A stretch of 64,000 nucleotides of DNA. Source: Lentilactobacillus fungorum. GTDB lineage: Bacteria > Bacillota > Bacilli > Lactobacillales > Lactobacillaceae. Positions 7,204 through 14,234 of this stretch are shown in pieces. The notes beneath the pieces are model-generated. The model made no database searches, had not been told where the DNA came from, and saw nothing but the letters and a program-made list of their open reading frames with translations. The first letter of the stretch is position 1; each line of letters starts with the position of its first letter. Where the stretch lies: positions 22,491 through 86,490 of the forward strand of contig NZ_BNJR01000015.1 of assembly GCF_016860605.1 (NCBI RefSeq). Reading direction: 5' to 3'. A program made the position numbers and the translations under genes.

Positions 7204-7536
7204 TTAAACAGTCAATGCGTACATTTGAGCTAACTGAATAAGGCCTTTTCGATAGGCAACGTAGATTTGACTGATGCCACACGCTAATACAGTTGATAAA
7301 TCAGCCGCACTCTGCCCTTGAATGCCATGTAAAATAATGACCTGCTGCGATCGTTCAGGGGTGATTAAGTCAATAATACGGTCAATGCTGTCAATATAGC
7401 GTTGGGCGTGCTGCACAAGTTGGGTGCCCTGATGATTGAGGGTTAATGAGCCTTGTTGCGCTAATAGACGATTATGCTTGTATTCCTTGATGATCTGCTT
7501 TCCTTGCTGAATGAGTTCTTTTTCTGCTAATTCCAC
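7204..7536 (-). CDS. Small sigma-region-4/HTH-like phage protein
   Basis: 110 residues from a GTG start (MELAEKELIQQGKQIIKEYKHNRLLAQQG). The GTG at 7536 is preceded at good distance by GGAGGTGG; the frame is open to 7605 but without a better signal. The C-terminal half (DRIIDLITPERSQQVIILHGIQGQSAADLSTVLACGISQIYVAYRKGLIQL) looks like a sigma-region-4 helix-turn-helix. With the 6310-6690 protein this gives two HTH proteins in one three-gene run. Function unknown. Confidence 0.6.
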   Translation of the reverse strand: MELAEKELIQQGKQIIKEYKHNRLLAQQGSLTLNHQGTQLVQHAQRYIDSIDRIIDLITPERSQQVIILHGIQGQSAADLSTVLACGISQIYVAYRKGLIQLAQMYALTV

Positions 7537-7642
7537 GACAAAAAGCCACCTCCGCCAAAGTTTAAAAAATGCTATAATATAGACAAATCTGTTTATCCAT
7601 ATCAAGCTGTTTCCTTTGGGGGAAATGGCTTTTTATTTTGTT

Positions 7643-7912
7643 TTAACCCTTATAAATATCTCGTCTATGACCGATTGAGACGACTAAGACAACTAGCCGA
7701 TCTTCATGAATTTCACAAATGACGCGAAAATCCCCGATCCGATAACGCCAGTAACCGGATAAGTTTGAAGTTAAGGCTTTACCACGACTATGAGGATCAT
7801 CAATCCCATCAATGTTCATATACAGCCAACGGGTAATTAATGCGGATTGGTGCTTATCCATTTTTTTAAGTGCCTTGTGAGCTTCCTTAGAAAATTCTAG
7901 TTTATAGCTCAT
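7643..7912 (-). CDS. relE: RelE/ParE-family toxin
   Basis: 89 residues, full length. YKLEFSKEAHKALKKMDKHQ at the start, GKALTSNLSGYWRYRIGDFRVICEIHEDRLVVLVVSIGHRRDIYKG at the end: the Lys-rich helix, G-x-YRYRIGDFRV and the terminal GHRR-x-IY are RelE hallmarks. RelE enzymes cleave mRNA in the ribosomal A site. It overlaps its antitoxin gene by 4 bp. Probably keeps the island in the population. Confidence 0.92.
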   Translation of the reverse strand: MSYKLEFSKEAHKALKKMDKHQSALITRWLYMNIDGIDDPHSRGKALTSNLSGYWRYRIGDFRVICEIHEDRLVVLVVSIGHRRDIYKG

Positions 7913-8142
7913 TTATCCAGACCGCCAAATTCTTTTAAAATTTCATCCATTGAATAAGTCTTTTCGCCGCTTTCTTCAAACCGCTTATGGGCAATATCAG
8001 CCATCTGTTTATCGTACTCATCTTCTAATTGCTCCATGGAATATTTTTTTACTAAGTCTGATAAGGAAAGGCCATAAAAATCAGCCATGTACTTGAGCCA
8101 TTCCTTTTCATGGTCACTAACTCTAATTGTAATCATTGCCAT
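7909..8142 (-). CDS. relB: RelB-like ribbon-helix-helix antitoxin
   Basis: 77 residues. MAMITIRVSDHEKEWLKYMADFYGLSLSDLVKKYSMEQLEDEYD is a ribbon-helix-helix opening (ITIRVSDHEKEWL), followed by an acidic toxin-binding helix ending in DEILKEFGGLDK. It is first in the pair and overlaps relE by 4 bp. A close 77-residue relative without a toxin lies outside the island at 16504-16737. Confidence 0.9.
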   Translation of the reverse strand: MAMITIRVSDHEKEWLKYMADFYGLSLSDLVKKYSMEQLEDEYDKQMADIAHKRFEESGEKTYSMDEILKEFGGLDK

Positions 8143-8162
8143 TGGTGCATCCCTCCCTTACG

Positions 8163-8177
8163 TATTACATTGTAATA
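8163..8177. promoter_or_regulatory. Probable RelB operator
   Basis: TATTACA-T-TGTAATA is a 15-bp perfect palindrome 21 bp upstream of the relB start. Autoregulation by RelB or the RelBE complex is the expected use. Confidence 0.65.
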
Positions 8178-8218
8178 TTATTCGGAATAAAAGTCTACGA
8201 TAGGGATGCATCCTTTCT

Positions 8219-8527
8219 TTAGATTTTAATTTGTTTCAGTTTTTGAATGTGTAGTTCCATATTTGCCGTGTGGCTTTGCAGTGGGGCAAGGGCTTGTTTA
8301 CGTTCATCCTCGTTGGTAATGATGAAATAACCTCGATTACCCTCACGCATGGCACCGATGGGCACATCATATTGCATTAATAGTTCATTAAGGATGGCAT
8401 ACACCTCCCGTTGTTCAATGCCGGTGAGTGAACTCAACTCTTTGGCTGTAATTGAGTGGCTCATGCCACGAGGTAACAAGTTATAAATTTGCTGTTGCTT
8501 TGAATCATGAATTATTTGAGCTGTCAT
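8219..8527 (-). CDS. Small winged-helix-like island protein
   Basis: 102 residues from ATG 8527 (preceded by GAGGTGATT). SKQQQIYNLLPRGMSHSITAKELSSLTGIEQREVYAILNELLMQYDVPIGAMREGNRGYFIITNEDERKQA reads as a winged helix: a TAKELSSLTGIEQREVYAILNELL HTH, then a wing (GNRGYFI). Such short proteins are common in phage replication and regulatory modules. The frame extends to 8572, but the upstream Met lacks a ribosome site. It precedes relBE on the same strand. Confidence 0.65.
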   Translation of the reverse strand: MTAQIIHDSKQQQIYNLLPRGMSHSITAKELSSLTGIEQREVYAILNELLMQYDVPIGAMREGNRGYFIITNEDERKQALAPLQSHTANMELHIQKLKQIKI

Positions 8528-8572
8528 GTAATCACCTCGACATTTAAATTGATTATAAGATAAATTTATCAT

Positions 8573-9157
8573 AACCGTCTTTTACATAAACAATATTAAT
8601 TTAACTAGAATGAATCTCATAGCTGAAAGTTTGGCCGCTAAATGTTTCTTTGGGGTGTGTCCATTTTTGGATAGGCCTTAACAGATGTGCGCAAAATTGT
8701 GCTGATTTGAGTAGGTATGCTGTTTTTTAAGCAGACTAATTAGGGGCTGCAACTAAGTAACTTTAGTGTCACTATTCTGCATAGAACCTCGTGACACTTG
8801 ATTACTTCGTTGTATACTCCGTTGCACACTATCTTGCGTAGAATTTCATGCTACATGCATGAAAGTATCTCAACCAGAGTTAATGTATACATAAATCCCG
8901 TTTAAGTTAGGTTTTTGCGTCAATAACTGAGTTTCCGACACCCATAACCCCGTTTTGGACAACGGAAATCCCGAATAAGTTGCGTTTTTGCTACTAAAAC
9001 CCTTATCGCTGCATTTTCACGGCAAACGTATGGCAATGCCATTATTTCAACATGGCAATGCTATGGCTAGGCCATCTCACAGGCATGGCAAGGCCATAAC
9101 CAACCTAAAATATCTCGATTATAAGGGTAATGGTGCATCTCATGAGCCGTGAAGAAT
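8573..9157. other. Non-coding tract, upstream half
   Basis: No gene supported in 8528-9893. This half carries dispersed short repeats: TGCGCAAAATTG near 8687, matching 6068; ACTATTCTGCATAGAACCTC (8771) against ACTATCTTGCGTAGAATTTC (8828); AAGTTAGGTTTTTGCG against AAGTTGCGTTTTTGC around 8904 and 8977; ATGGCAATGC twice near 9029-9062. Promoters for the 8219 gene should lie at its left edge. Confidence 0.6.
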
Positions 9158-9813
9158 GGTACAGCTATAAACGGTACAGCTATAAACGGTACAGGTATGG
9201 ATTGTACAACGATAATTACCAGCTTTTGAATTACCAGTTTTAGAATTACCAGCGTCATCATCTAAAGAGCAATTTCGGGGGAAATTTCTCGTTTCCTCTT
9301 TAATAAATTCAAGACCATTAGAAACGATCTTTAAAGACAAAACTAAGATGATTAACCGACCAACTAACAAACTAGATCATGAGTTTTCCCGATAATTCGG
9401 GAATACTAGTAGGTTTATCCGAAAAAACGGAAAAACCATTGCTAAAGCGAGTGGTGTTGTCTGCACCAGTGACCACACTCGTGACCGCAGTCGTGACCAC
9501 ACTACTGCCCACACTATATGTGGGCAGTGTTGCCCGAACTGTTGCCTGAACCGTTGTCTGCACCATTGCACATAAATTTGTCTGTAGGACTGTCTTTACC
9601 ATTGCCTGTACTATTAGTAGACAGTTGTACAGACAAAGAATAATTGTTAACGGGGTTGTTGTTCGCATTGCCATTCGCATTGTTACCCATATTGAACAGC
9701 AAAGCGGTTAACAATGCGAACATCACTTATAGATCTAATTTGGTACCTCAAACGGTACCCCAAGGAAGTAGCTCAGATGGATTGGATAAAGTAGCTCAGA
9801 AGGTAGCTCAAAC
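9158..9813. repeat. Iteron-like clusters of 12- and 15-bp direct repeats (candidate replication origin)
   Basis: GGTACAGCTATAAAC starts at 9158, 9173 and 9188 with a decayed fourth copy at 9203; AATTACCAG at 9214, 9229, 9244 (15-bp steps). TGACCACACTCG-type units lie at 9470, 9482, 9494 and 9506, and GTTGCCTGAACC-type units at 9529, 9541, 9553 and 9565 (12-bp steps). TTCGCATTG is at 9662/9674, GGTACC at 9742/9754, and GTAGCTCAGA at 9768/9791/9803. The cluster lies directly downstream of the replication-protein gene, where phage satellites carry their origin. Assignment as origin is inferred. Confidence 0.6.
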
Positions 9814-9893
9814 AAAATCTTCTATTAACCCGATTTAGACTAAGTTTCGAACAGAAAAGTACGAAACCATGTTTAATCAAATACAGGCCAAAA

Positions 9894-10859
9894 TCAGAAA
9901 GGAAGTTCATCCCAATAGTCAGTATTAAGCGGACGATCATTTTCAATGTTTTCTTTACCTTTGTCGGCGTACCATTCATCTTGAAAGTCCATGACGTCAT
10001 TAATATCGACTAGGCTCAGATTATGCCACTGCTTCATTAACTTGTAGGCATAAGCATAGGGGCGGTTTCTTCTTTTGGCTTCATACAGCGCATAATTTAC
10101 CCAAACTTGATTATGATAATGGCCAAATTCATTCATTTGGTCTTTTTGCTGTTGGGTGGGGTCATGACCGTAGAGGGTTTCAAAATAGACGAGGGGGCTT
10201 TGAGTCATTTCATCATAGTCTAAATAGCGCCGTCCTTCATTCATCCCTTGATAGGGTTGCTCATTGTCAGCAAACAACTTTGTATTAGGGATGAGGGTGT
10301 AGATATTATTCTGGTTCTTTCGACCATCAAAGCGGCGGGTAATTTTAATAAGTCCTCGTTTAACCAATGGTCTTTGATATTTGTAATAGGTGTTGTGGTT
10401 CATTCCCAATGAACTTGCAACAAGGCCAACGCTAGGGTAAGTAATCCCACTTTGACCGGCATAAGCTGCCAGAAACGCATAAATGAGTTTGGAATTACCG
10501 TCTAACTCCGGGTCAAGCATGATTGCTTTGGGGAGATAGCCATAACCTTTAGTCTGAATCTCTTTATTACTCACGTTAGCTTCATTTACTTTGAGGAAAT
10601 ATGAATTCCGGCCATCTTTCGACTTGGAAACAATCACGAAGTCATGCAAGGCATCACGGTACTTACGAAACGTTTGGGCGGTCATGCCTAACGAGTAGCA
10701 AATAAAATTAACTTTTGGATGAGCTTCCCATGTGGTGCTATCGGCGAACACAGTCAAAAAACAATAAAGTAGTTTAGCCTTGCGGGGTAACGCTGACCGC
10801 ATCATTGACGCCACGACATAGCCATAACCTGTAATCTGTTTATCCAAAACAACCACCAC
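9894..10859 (-). CDS. Replication initiator-like protein, two winged helices plus DnaD-like tail
   Basis: 321 residues. Residues about 8-95 and 105-190 are copies of one winged-helix unit: each starts TGYGYV/KGYGYL, carries a K-x-x-Y-x-F-L helix (KLLYCFLTVFA, KLIYAFLAAYA), then SLGMTAQTFRKYRDAL or SLGMNHNTYYKYQRPL. The C-terminal part (about 215-300), with YNQVWVNYALYEAKRRNRPYAYAYKLMKQW-like composition, resembles the DnaD C-terminal domain used for ssDNA and helicase loading. It should start island replication at the adjacent repeats. The 10868-11116 gene upstream encodes a third, single copy of the unit. Confidence 0.75.
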   Translation of the reverse strand: MVVVLDKQITGYGYVVASMMRSALPRKAKLLYCFLTVFADSTTWEAHPKVNFICYSLGMTAQTFRKYRDALHDFVIVSKSKDGRNSYFLKVNEANVSNKEIQTKGYGYLPKAIMLDPELDGNSKLIYAFLAAYAGQSGITYPSVGLVASSLGMNHNTYYKYQRPLVKRGLIKITRRFDGRKNQNNIYTLIPNTKLFADNEQPYQGMNEGRRYLDYDEMTQSPLVYFETLYGHDPTQQQKDQMNEFGHYHNQVWVNYALYEAKRRNRPYAYAYKLMKQWHNLSLVDINDVMDFQDEWYADKGKENIENDRPLNTDYWDELPF

Positions 10860-10867
10860 CGATCTAG

Positions 10868-11116
10868 TTACAGGTAGTAGATATTGCCGTGATGAGTAGC
10901 ACTGTTTTCATACTTCACTCGTAAGAAGCCTTGCTTTTCTAACGGTTGCCGGTATTTGTAGAACGTGCGCTTGCTGATGCCCAAATAACGGCAAATATCA
11001 GCCACTGAAAGCACTAATTTATCATTCTCGCTAAAAGCCTGCATCAAGCTATAAATGCCCTTAGAATAAATATTTAGCTTGTCATTGAGCATTACTTTTT
11101 CAAAATTACTCATCAT
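10868..11116 (-). CDS. Single winged-helix protein related to the replication protein
   Basis: 82 residues from ATG 11116 (GAGGG eight bases upstream; a second ATG is adjacent). NIYSKGIYSLMQAFSENDKLVLSVADICRYLGISKRTFYKYRQPLEKQGFLRVKYEN aligns with both winged-helix units of the next gene (YLGISKRTFYKYRQPLEKQGFL against SLGMNHNTYYKYQRPLVKRGLI). It probably binds the same DNA or arose by duplication or splitting. Its start overlaps the end of the preceding gene, so translation is coupled. Confidence 0.7.
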   Translation of the reverse strand: MMSNFEKVMLNDKLNIYSKGIYSLMQAFSENDKLVLSVADICRYLGISKRTFYKYRQPLEKQGFLRVKYENSATHHGNIYYL

Positions 11117-11390
11117 GATGGCATCCCTCATTAGTGGCGGTTGGTATGTTGTTGGCTTGCTTTTGGTGGTGTTGCTCATACATTTTGATAACCATGTCAA
11201 CCGCCCCACGGATAGCATCGGCATTAATACCAATAGCGAACATTTCCGATACGTAGAAAATGACTAAGTCGGTCATGATCTCGCTGTCGGAGTGATAGCC
11301 ATTAAACTTTCGAAAATAACCGCCGTTAGCTTCTTTTCGATAGAGAATATATTTCTGTTGCTTTTGGTCAGTTAATTCAGTTTTGCTCAT
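11106..11390 (-). CDS. Hypothetical island protein
   Basis: 94 residues (MSKTELTDQKQQKYILYRKEANGGYFRKFNGYHSDSEI). No family recognised; predicted helical C-terminus ends in a His-rich stretch (YEQHHQKQ, CHHDE). It overlaps the gene before it (ATGA at 11387-11390) and the gene after it, so it is one member of a tightly coupled run of small genes. Confidence 0.65.
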   Translation of the reverse strand: MSKTELTDQKQQKYILYRKEANGGYFRKFNGYHSDSEIMTDLVIFYVSEMFAIGINADAIRGAVDMVIKMYEQHHQKQANNIPTATNEGCHHDE

Positions 11391-11590
11391 TTGTCAGCAT
11401 CTCCCTTAAACAGTTCATCCATCAACTTCAAGGCATCTTCGAGGGTGTTAATTTCTTTGGTTAGGGTATCCTTGATACGGTCTGATTCATTTTTTCCTAG
11501 CCAATGTCTGAGAATCTTCAAGTTACCGTTTGCGTCAATCACATTCGCATAAGCATTTGATAGCGTTCTGGATTCTTTATCGCTTAACAT
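11387..11590 (-). CDS. Small helical island protein, paralogue A
   Basis: 67 residues from ATG 11590 behind AAAGGAG. MLSDKESRTLSNAYANVIDANGNLKILRHWLGKNESDRIKDTLTKEINTLEDALKLMDELF reads as a helical hairpin. It resembles the 78-residue protein encoded just upstream (both MLS..., LKxL, then K-x-T-I/L-x-x-x-I-x-x-L), so the two are probably tandem duplicates. Function unknown. Confidence 0.65.
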   Translation of the reverse strand: MLSDKESRTLSNAYANVIDANGNLKILRHWLGKNESDRIKDTLTKEINTLEDALKLMDELFKGDADK

Positions 11591-11645
11591 AAGTTGTCGA
11601 ACTCCTTTCAGCTGAATACAAGTTATCACCAGTTTTAACATGAAG

Positions 11646-11882
11646 TTATTCGGGTTTAGTATCCAACTGTTTCAGCTTTTGCGATAAATCGCCATTATCC
11701 GCAATGATGTCAATATCATGAATACAGCGAGTCAATCTAGCAATTTGTGCGTCAATGGTTTTCCGAATAAATGCCGGTTCTTTTGTGGAAAGTTTCTTTT
11801 TGAGCGTTTTCAGATCATCATAGGATTGCAACAATTCCCGTGACAGGTTCATCAAAGTATCATATTGTGTTTTACTCAACAT
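11646..11882 (-). CDS. Small helical island protein, paralogue B
   Basis: 78 residues from ATG 11882, placed 8 bases after GAGGAG; the ATG two codons earlier is too close to that site. MLSKTQYDTLMNLSRELLQSYDDLKTLKKKLSTKEPAFIRKTIDAQIARLTRCIHDIDII is a likely coiled-coil hairpin similar to the next gene's product. Function unknown. Confidence 0.65.
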   Translation of the reverse strand: MLSKTQYDTLMNLSRELLQSYDDLKTLKKKLSTKEPAFIRKTIDAQIARLTRCIHDIDIIADNGDLSQKLKQLDTKPE

Positions 11883-11911
11883 TTTCATTACTCCTCTTAT
11901 TTTGGTAAAAT

Positions 11912-11990
11912 AAAAGGGCATTGAGTGCATATCTGAATGCAGTAGACCATCTTCCGTCCAAAGTTGAATGGTCTATTTTTATGCCCTTTT
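11912..11990. terminator. Nested inverted repeats inside the leftward block
   Basis: AAAAGGGCAT (11912-11921) pairs with ATGCCCTTTT (11981-11990), and inside it TAGACCAT (11943-11950) pairs with ATGGTCTA (11968-11975). On the - strand the outer stem runs into TTTTATTTT, so it can act as a terminator or attenuator between the upstream regulators and the replication genes. Nothing else is recognised in 11883-12157 apart from a small GTCGC/GCGAC repeat at 12099-12113. Confidence 0.6.
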
Positions 11991-12157
11991 GTCATATTGA
12001 ATTACTCCAATTCTAAATTGCTTGTAATCACCGTTATAACAGTGCTATTGACACTGCCAACATCATTTTTTCGGACGCCGCTATGATGGGTGAGGGGTGT
12101 CGCAAATTGCGACTTCCTTTGTTGGCTAGTATCGCAGTTTGTGGCATTATCTTTTAA

Positions 12158-12274
12158 TTAATCGAACCACTGATGCGGGTTGTCATAAATACTTTTGGCC
12201 AATACGCCCAAGCCAAACGCCGTTAGGAACTTAACCATAAAAATCAGCCATGCCCCAAGTTCTGCCATCAACAT
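12158..12274 (-). CDS. 38-residue membrane peptide
   Basis: ATG 12274 is preceded by AAGAAGGTGATTAT, a good ribosome site. The product MLMAELGAWLIFMVKFLTAF is followed by GLGVLAKSIYDNPHQWFD: one strongly hydrophobic helix and a short polar tail. Small single-helix proteins of this kind recur in the early operons of lactobacillus phages. The clean ribosome site, hydrophobic pattern and position between two operon genes support it, but it is short. Confidence 0.6.
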   Translation of the reverse strand: MLMAELGAWLIFMVKFLTAFGLGVLAKSIYDNPHQWFD

Positions 12275-12343
12275 ATAATCACCTTCTTTTTAAGACTGGA
12301 ACAATGTGCCCATAGATTTAACTTAATGCCCACTGATTCGCCA

Positions 12344-13033
12344 TTATTTGACCGCTGTCGGCGTTGGTAAAGTAATTTGATAGATAATGCCTTGATTGCC
12401 TAAAGTGTCTTTAATCTGTTGATAATTGAGTTTCATATCAAGCAAGGCAATGACTTGATTCTTAACCTTTTGAACGGCTTTGCTTTCGGCGGTATTGAGG
12501 TACTTGGTAATTGGTTGATGGTCAGGGATGCGCCGCAGTTGTTTGATGCGGTTGCTTGAGATCCCTAACGCCTGTTTGTAGATTAGACGGTTGTAATTGG
12601 GATATGAGTGAACATCTGAATAGGGATTATTCTTGATGGCATCCCCAAGGTCTTTAGAAAAGTCTTTACCAAATTCATAAACGGCTTGGCGTTCGATCAG
12701 TTCTTTGCGTTCCTTTATGAACGCATGTGTTAAGGCCTTTTTAAACTTTCTTACTGGTTCAGCATTGGCGAGGTATTGAAGTAGCAGCATAGATTGACCC
12801 TCATTCAAATGCCAAACCTTCTTTGGACGGCCAACAGCTTTTAATTTACGGATCTCAAATCCCAAAATTCCAAATTCTTTTAAGTCATCTTGATACTTTC
12901 GAATCAGCCGATTAACCGAATGTAAATCAGTATCAGCAAAATTTGCGATTATATCCGGTGTGGTATAGGGTTCCGCATCCACACTCTGAGAGTTAAGAAA
13001 CACTAGCTTGCTATCAAATTCCAGTAAATTCAT
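12344..13033 (-). CDS. Rha-like phage regulatory protein
   Basis: 229 residues from ATG 13033 (AAAGGAG eight bases upstream). The N-terminal part (AEPYTTPDIIANFADTDLHSVNRLIRKYQDDLKEFG...GRPKKVWHLNEGQSMLLLQYLANAEPVRKFKKALTHAFIKER) follows the Rha/KilA-N pattern: a DNA-binding domain, then WHLNEGQSMLLL. The C-terminal domain ends with another helical HTH-like part (NQVIALLDMKLNYQQIKDTLG). Rha-type proteins modulate phage and satellite lysogeny. It is the first full-length gene after the interrupted Xis-like gene. Confidence 0.7.
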   Translation of the reverse strand: MNLLEFDSKLVFLNSQSVDAEPYTTPDIIANFADTDLHSVNRLIRKYQDDLKEFGILGFEIRKLKAVGRPKKVWHLNEGQSMLLLQYLANAEPVRKFKKALTHAFIKERKELIERQAVYEFGKDFSKDLGDAIKNNPYSDVHSYPNYNRLIYKQALGISSNRIKQLRRIPDHQPITKYLNTAESKAVQKVKNQVIALLDMKLNYQQIKDTLGNQGIIYQITLPTPTAVK

Positions 13034-13108
13034 ATATTTTGCTCCTTTCAATCTGCCTTGTTGATGCTGTCAGCAAGGCTTTTTTGCATCCTGCCACGGA
13101 CTATAAAA

Positions 13109-13378
13109 TTAGTTGTTTAAAATATACTTAGTGAGTTCTGCTTTCTCGAAGAAGTAACGACCTCCGATAAAATGCATAGGCAAACCTTGTTTAACAAGAG
13201 CTGATAGCGTTCCTTATGAGATGCCTAACCATTTGGCGGCCGCTCGTTTGCTATTTAACCACGGGCTATCAATGCCGGTCTTTTGTCGGGCGTCTGTTAC
13301 TGCATCTTTGATTGTTGCGAATACTTGTTTCCTGAGTGCTTCATCATACTCAGGCGATAATGTTACCTGAACAGCCAT
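13109..13378 (-). pseudogene. Xis/HTH-like gene interrupted by an in-frame stop
   Basis: From ATG 13378 (AAGGGGGTGATTAC upstream) the frame reads MAVQVTLSPEYDEAL...SKRAAAKWLGIS, meets TAA at 13214-13216, then continues in the same frame GTLSALVKQGLPMHFIGGRYFFEKAELTKYILNN to a second stop at 13109. The interrupted part is exactly the helix-turn-helix and wing of an excisionase-like protein (KRAAAKWLGIS-x-GTLSALVKQGLP). One substitution, for example CAA or AAA to TAA, explains it. A sequencing error is possible. If real, the island may be impaired in excision or regulation. Confidence 0.8.
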
Positions 13379-13382
13379 GTAA

Positions 13383-13580
13383 TCACCCCCTTTCAATCCA
13401 ATTATTTACATTTTTGTAAACCTTAGCATTTACGATGACGGGTGTATTAGAATTTAAAATTTTCCTAAGTGTCGGTAATGACAATCCTATGTCATCCGCT
13501 ATCTGATAGCGCCATTTACGTTTTAGAGCCAATTTAATCAGTATTTTTTTCTGCTGATCTTGATCGATTATATAATTCAT
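13383..13580 (-). CDS. Small helix-turn-helix regulator
   Basis: 65 residues: KKILIKLALKRKWRYQIADDIGLSLPTLRKILNSNTPVIVNAKVYKNVNNWIERG. The RYQIADDIGLSLPTLRKIL segment is a helix-turn-helix as in phage Cro/early activators. It is the first gene of the leftward block, divergent from the XRE repressor, and matches the place of str in staphylococcal islands. It begins at the edge of two TTACA-N5-TGTAA operators. Confidence 0.75.
   Translation of the reverse strand: MNYIIDQDQQKKILIKLALKRKWRYQIADDIGLSLPTLRKILNSNTPVIVNAKVYKNVNNWIERG
13406..13419. promoter_or_regulatory. Operator copy O4
   Basis: TTACA-N4-TGTAA inside the 3' part of the small HTH gene, just upstream of the Xis-like gene's ribosome site. 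It is the same motif as the three intergenic copies but with a 4-bp spacer. Confidence 0.6.
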
Positions 13581-13595
13581 ATCATCACTCCCAAA

Positions 13596-13671
13596 TTACA
13601 TTATTTGTAAATATGAATTAATTTTAGCTTACATTTTTTGTAAATGCAAGTTTTATTTGCATTTTGTGTAA
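13596..13671. promoter_or_regulatory. Divergent control region with three repressor operators
   Basis: TTACA-N5-TGTAA at 13596-13610 and 13629-13643, and TTGCA-N5-TGTAA at 13657-13671, lie between the XRE repressor and the divergent HTH gene. Identical arms and constant spacing argue for one dimeric repressor, most likely the adjacent XRE protein, in a lysogeny-type switch. Confidence 0.8.
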
Positions 13672-13710
13672 ACATGGTTTTTAATGATAGGTGATTGGAA
13701 GTGATAACAA

Positions 13711-14145
13711 ATGTCTGAATATCCGCCATTAAAATATAAAAATCGAATTAAACAACTTAGGACAAGGGACAAATTGACCCAAAAACAGCTTGCCACTAAA
13801 TTTAATGAGTACATAACAACTAAAAGACTGGATGTGAAGCCGGTTTCTTATGCGACAATTTCAAGATGGGAAAAGAATATCTCCCAACCACGAAACGAAT
13901 CTATTGAGGCTCTGGCATCGTTGTTTCATGTTAGTCCATTATATGTGAGTGGCTTACAAAATGAGCCTTGGTCTGGTTGGGAAAGATTAGACACAGCAGT
14001 TCAATCTACGGATTTTTCAGATCCAGAAGCTGCAAAAAAAACATTGAATTATGTTGTATTAGTTTTGTCAAGCCAAATAGATGAGCTGCAAGAACGAGTT
14101 CGTGAACTGGAAAATCCTAATTCAGATTATGATCCATATGGATAA
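13711..14145 (+). CDS. XRE-family repressor (stl/cI-like)
   Basis: 144 residues. NRIKQLRTRDKLTQKQLATKFNEYITTKRLDVKPVSYATISRWEKNISQPRNESIEALASLFHVSPLYVSGLQNEP is an XRE helix-turn-helix with TQKQLA, SYATISRWEKN and Q-P-R-x-x-x-x-x-ALAxLFxVSxxYL. The C-terminus (KKTLNYVVLVLSSQIDELQERVRELENP) forms a coiled coil, probably for dimerisation. It lacks a peptidase domain, so it would not be self-cleaved after RecA activation. As in other satellites, induction may instead come from a helper-phage protein (inference). The product should bind the TTACA/TGTAA sites upstream. Confidence 0.85.
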   Translation: MSEYPPLKYKNRIKQLRTRDKLTQKQLATKFNEYITTKRLDVKPVSYATISRWEKNISQPRNESIEALASLFHVSPLYVSGLQNEPWSGWERLDTAVQSTDFSDPEAAKKTLNYVVLVLSSQIDELQERVRELENPNSDYDPYG

Positions 14146-14234
14146 GGGTGAAGGGGTTATAAGTTGGGGCTTTCAGGATGCTATCCAATCATTAGTAATA
14201 TAATCCGAATACATATTTTTGAGGGGATGCAACA

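Noticed and set aside
7204..7536. Small terminase subunit, as in packaging satellites
   Set aside because: The HTH fits sigma region 4 better and no terminase-like oligomerisation segment was recognised.
9067..9838. Several overlapping 60-100 codon frames in the iteron-like tract
   Set aside because: Their repeats come from the 12- and 15-bp DNA periods; none has a start signal, and frames on both strands are equally open.
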